Below, piece by piece: positions 48,482 to 50,664 of a DNA stretch of 50,664 nt (the stretch's first letter is position 1; the number at the start of each line of letters is the position of its first letter). Position numbers and translations under genes: made by a program. The notes under the pieces are model-generated. The model ran no database searches. It was not told the DNA's origin and saw only the letters and a list, made by a program, of their open reading frames with translations. Origin of the DNA: Pseudomonadota bacterium (GTDB lineage: Bacteria > Myxococcota_A > UBA9160 > SZUA-336); assembly GCA_003247575.1 (NCBI GenBank), contig QJZC01000007.1:1-50664 (forward strand), read 5' to 3'.

Positions 48482-49987
48482 ATGCTGCGAGCTGTTTCTC
48501 ACAACTCATCCCCGTCCCGCCCATCGGCGCTCGGGCCCCATCGTCCGTCCGCCTGGGGAGTCGTTCTGGTGACGTCACTCGCACTCGCGTGTGCTAGTAC
48601 GACGCCGGTCGCCCCCGATTCCGGGTCAGCCGGCAGCGCGGGCCGGGATGTCGAAGAGCCCGTCACCCAGGACTCCACCTCCTCCCCAACGGAGGCCTCC
48701 CAGCGCTCGGAGAGCGGGGAATCGGTCTTCTCATCGACCGCGGACGAAGGTGCAGACTCCGATGCCGCGGCGTCCGGATCCAGCGATGGCGTCGTGGAAG
48801 ACCTGGGCACCAACCCCAACCCCAAGGACGACGATTCAGCCCAGGCTCAGAACAAGCCTGGAGAGAGCGCGCTCGCGCGCCGAGCCGAGAGCGCGGTCGA
48901 GGGTGTGATCATCGGGACGGTGGTCGGAGGACAGATCGCGGGCGGCTACGGTGCCGCAGTGGGCGCGGCTCTGTTCGGGCTCTACGGCTTGGTCACGGGC
49001 GACGTTCCGTTCGACAGCGGCCAGAGCAAGAGCAAGACGGGCTCCGGTGTAGACGCCGACGAGGCGCTCGAAGCCGAGATCGAGGAAGAGCTCCAGAAGC
49101 AGAGCGCACTCGAGGACGAGATCGAGGCGGAGCTCAAGCGCCAGGAAGAGTTGCTCAAGCAGATCGATCAGCAGGAAGAACTGAACGCCGAGATCACGAA
49201 GGAGAAGGAGCGCCGCGTCGCTCTCGAGCAGGCAGATCCGACTTCGGCGCCTCCAGTTCCATACGTACGAGAGATCCCAGAGAGCATCTTCGATAGCGAG
49301 AGTCGCGAAGTCGGTGGCGAGTCGAAGATCGTAAAGTCGCTGGATGCGGATCGCGACGGACGCCCGGAGATGGAGAAGATCTACGACGACGCCTCGGGCC
49401 GTCTGGACCGCATCGCTCAGGACACCAACTACGACGGTCAGATGGACACGCAGTTCGAGTACGACGAGCGCGGTCAGATCACGTCGACCATCGAGGACAC
49501 GGACCACGATGGGACCCCTGATCGCTGGGCGAGCTTCGAGAACGGAGTCGGCACCCGGGTCGAGGTAGATCGCGACAACGACGGGGTGCGCGACGGCTTC
49601 CAGGTATATGAAGGCAACTCAATCGCCTACGAAGAGTACGACGACGATGGTGATGGCGTGATCAACCGTCGCGTGGAGTACGCGAATCGAGCGCGCGCGG
49701 TCGAGAAGGAAGACCGGGACGCCGACGGCTCCATCGACTTCTGGACGTACTTCGAGTCAGGTGGACGTCCCGTGCGGATCGAGAAGGACACCAAGCAGGA
49801 CGGAAAGCCCGACGTATGGGAATACTACGAGGGCACCGACCCGGGCAGCATGCTGATCGTGCGCAAGGAAGAGGATCTGAACGGCGACGGCGAAGTCGAC
49901 GTGACCTCCTACTATGAGAACGGCCGCCTCAGCCGCAAAGAAATCCAGAACGCCGAGGCACTGAACCAGAGCAAGCAGCAGCCCTAG
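48482..49987 (+). CDS. Lipoprotein with glycine zipper, coiled coil and calcium-loop-like repeats
   Basis: 501 residues. A long basic N-terminus and a hydrophobic segment (WGVVLVTSLALACASTTP) end in a likely lipid-modified Cys. A Ser/Thr/Glu linker (about 40-140) is followed by a glycine-zipper segment (GVIIGTVVGGQIAGGYGAAV) that could insert in or line the outer membrane, an acidic/basic coiled coil (EAEIEEELQKQSALEDEIEAE), and about 10 repeats identical in style to the preceding gene (DADRDGRPEMEKI, DTNYDGQMDTQF, DHDGTPDRWASF). Both proteins share the phrase G-RPVRIE with a following repeat ending DVWEYYEG or DLWQFFDDG. GGGGAG lies 8 nt before ATG 48482. Function unknown; it may anchor or receive the repeat rod at the outer membrane. 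Confidence 0.85.
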   Translation: MLRAVSHNSSPSRPSALGPHRPSAWGVVLVTSLALACASTTPVAPDSGSAGSAGRDVEEPVTQDSTSSPTEASQRSESGESVFSSTADEGADSDAAASGSSDGVVEDLGTNPNPKDDDSAQAQNKPGESALARRAESAVEGVIIGTVVGGQIAGGYGAAVGAALFGLYGLVTGDVPFDSGQSKSKTGSGVDADEALEAEIEEELQKQSALEDEIEAELKRQEELLKQIDQQEELNAEITKEKERRVALEQADPTSAPPVPYVREIPESIFDSESREVGGESKIVKSLDADRDGRPEMEKIYDDASGRLDRIAQDTNYDGQMDTQFEYDERGQITSTIEDTDHDGTPDRWASFENGVGTRVEVDRDNDGVRDGFQVYEGNSIAYEEYDDDGDGVINRRVEYANRARAVEKEDRDADGSIDFWTYFESGGRPVRIEKDTKQDGKPDVWEYYEGTDPGSMLIVRKEEDLNGDGEVDVTSYYENGRLSRKEIQNAEALNQSKQQP

Positions 49988-50026
49988 CGAAGGTCCGCCA
50001 GACTCCACCAAGCAGCTGACGAAGCA

Positions 50027-50059
50027 GGGCGGGGAGCTCATCCGAGCTTCCCGCCCTTT
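50027..50059 (+). terminator. Intrinsic-type terminator after the repeat lipoprotein gene
   Basis: The 13-bp stem GGGCGGGGAGCTC / GAGCTTCCCGCCC has one G-U pair and a 4-base loop (ATCC). It is followed by TTTGCGTT, a short U-rich tail, 40 bp after the stop codon at 49987. Confidence 0.75.
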
Positions 50060-50114
50060 GCGTTGCAGGCGCCCGATCGACTCTAGGCCCCGACAGCTCG
50101 ATAGACTTCCGCAA

Positions 50115-50187
50115 GGGGCTCTGGAATCGCGGCTGCGGGGCCTAGTCGCAAGCTCGAACGGCCCCGCAGCCGCGATTCCAGAGCCCC
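50115..50187. repeat. Perfect 28-bp inverted repeat, with a third diverged copy at 50623
   Basis: Arms at 50115-50142 and 50160-50187 are exactly complementary around a 17-base loop (50143-50159). The arm core reads TCTGGAATCGCGGCTGCGGG. A partial copy, TCTGGGATCGCGACTGCGGG, lies at 50623-50642, with 19 of 23 bases matching over 50623-50645. It could be a REP-like dispersed element or a bidirectional terminator; there is no T-run. Confidence 0.85.
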
Positions 50188-50664
50188 ATCGTCTGGGGTG
50201 GACCGGGGACGAGCCGATCCGGCTGGGGTCCCAGGTGGACGCCTGGCCCCGGACACAGGGCATCCCCTGCTAGGGAGCAGCGCGCCGCTAGGGGCGAGCG
50301 GCTGGGTCAGAACGACCGCGCTCGTAGTCAGCACGCGCACGCCGTCATGCTGCAGCGCCTGGTGGTCGTTTCAGAGCTTCAGGGACGCAGGCGATCCCCA
50401 GGACCCGCGCTCGATCAGAGACGGCCCACTGGGAGTCATCGGATCGGGACCGATGGCGCCGGACAGAACTCGACAAACACCGGCGCGATCCAACGCGACT
50501 CGATCACACCGGATGCAACCGAACAGCACAACCGCGGGCGAGCCCCTCACACCAACGCTCGAGCAGCCAGCCGATCCGGGACCCTCTACGCCCCCAGGGG
50601 GCACACCCCGGTAGAACAGGCGTCTGGGATCGCGACTGCGGGCACGTTGGGAGTCCGCGACCAG

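Larger units (their letters stand above)
49988..50664. other. Non-coding end of the window
   Basis: No convincing gene. It contains a terminator for the repeat lipoprotein gene, a perfect 28-bp inverted repeat, and a diverged partial copy of the repeat arm near the right edge. Frames on both strands are short and repetitive. Confidence 0.5.

Overview
The window is about 50.7 kb of GC-rich bacterial chromosome. Genes are mostly long, tightly packed and marked by GGAG-type ribosome binding sites or GTG starts. The best taxonomic clue is a pomY-pomZ-pomX-like cluster at 24056-28548. As far as I recall, that division-site system is described only from myxobacteria. A 2,024-residue multidomain signalling protein and large repeat-rich secreted proteins fit the same picture. 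I infer a member of the Myxococcota or a close relative; no rRNA or other marker here proves it.

Layout. 1-708 is a reading frame broken by an in-frame TGA. A tRNA-Phe lies at 934-1009 (minus). 1469-6449 (plus) carries a glycosyltransferase, an AlgH-type protein with an acidic insert, a degenerate receiver protein and a DUF945-type protein. A hemerythrin-like protein (minus) is divergent from an aminoglycoside-phosphotransferase/P-loop-kinase fusion and a c-type cytochrome (plus). 9746-20508 (minus) is an 11-gene operon for a cytoplasmic group 3b-like [NiFe]-hydrogenase: hydB, a cyclic-nucleotide-binding-domain gene, hydG, hydD, hydA, a maturation protease, then hypA, hypF, hypC, hypD and hypE. 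All ten junctions overlap. hypB is absent, and HypA has lost its zinc-ribbon region.

20808-24005 (plus) has a long-chain acyl-CoA ligase and two unknown proteins. 24056-28548 (minus) is the Pom-like cluster. 29039-36500 (minus) has an M24 peptidase downstream of a giant pseudokinase/AAA/GAF/histidine-kinase/receiver protein. 36865-38119 (plus) has a zinc-ribbon protein and aat. It converges on a folC-GNAT pair (minus), followed by a Kdo/WaaP-type kinase (plus) and a small Cys-rich protein (minus). About 1.9 kb with no convincing gene (41929-43825) separates these from an envelope cluster at 43826-49987 (plus): a TonB/TolA-like protein, a secreted protein made of about 40 Asp-rich repeats, and a lipoprotein with a glycine zipper, coiled coil and the same repeats. 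The last 0.7 kb has a terminator and a perfect 28-bp inverted repeat.

How they work together. The hydrogenase operon encodes a soluble enzyme predicted to exchange electrons between H2 and NAD(P)H, together with most of its cofactor-assembly machinery. The Pom cluster should position division at midcell by a ParA-type ATPase working with two coiled-coil proteins. The TonB/repeat cluster looks like an undescribed trans-envelope assembly, but that role is inference. A side theme is short in-frame minisatellites, mostly 15 nt in period, at hypF (twice), the hypE 3' end and the 42.1-kb gap, plus 18-20 nt repeats at hypA and the cytochrome gene.
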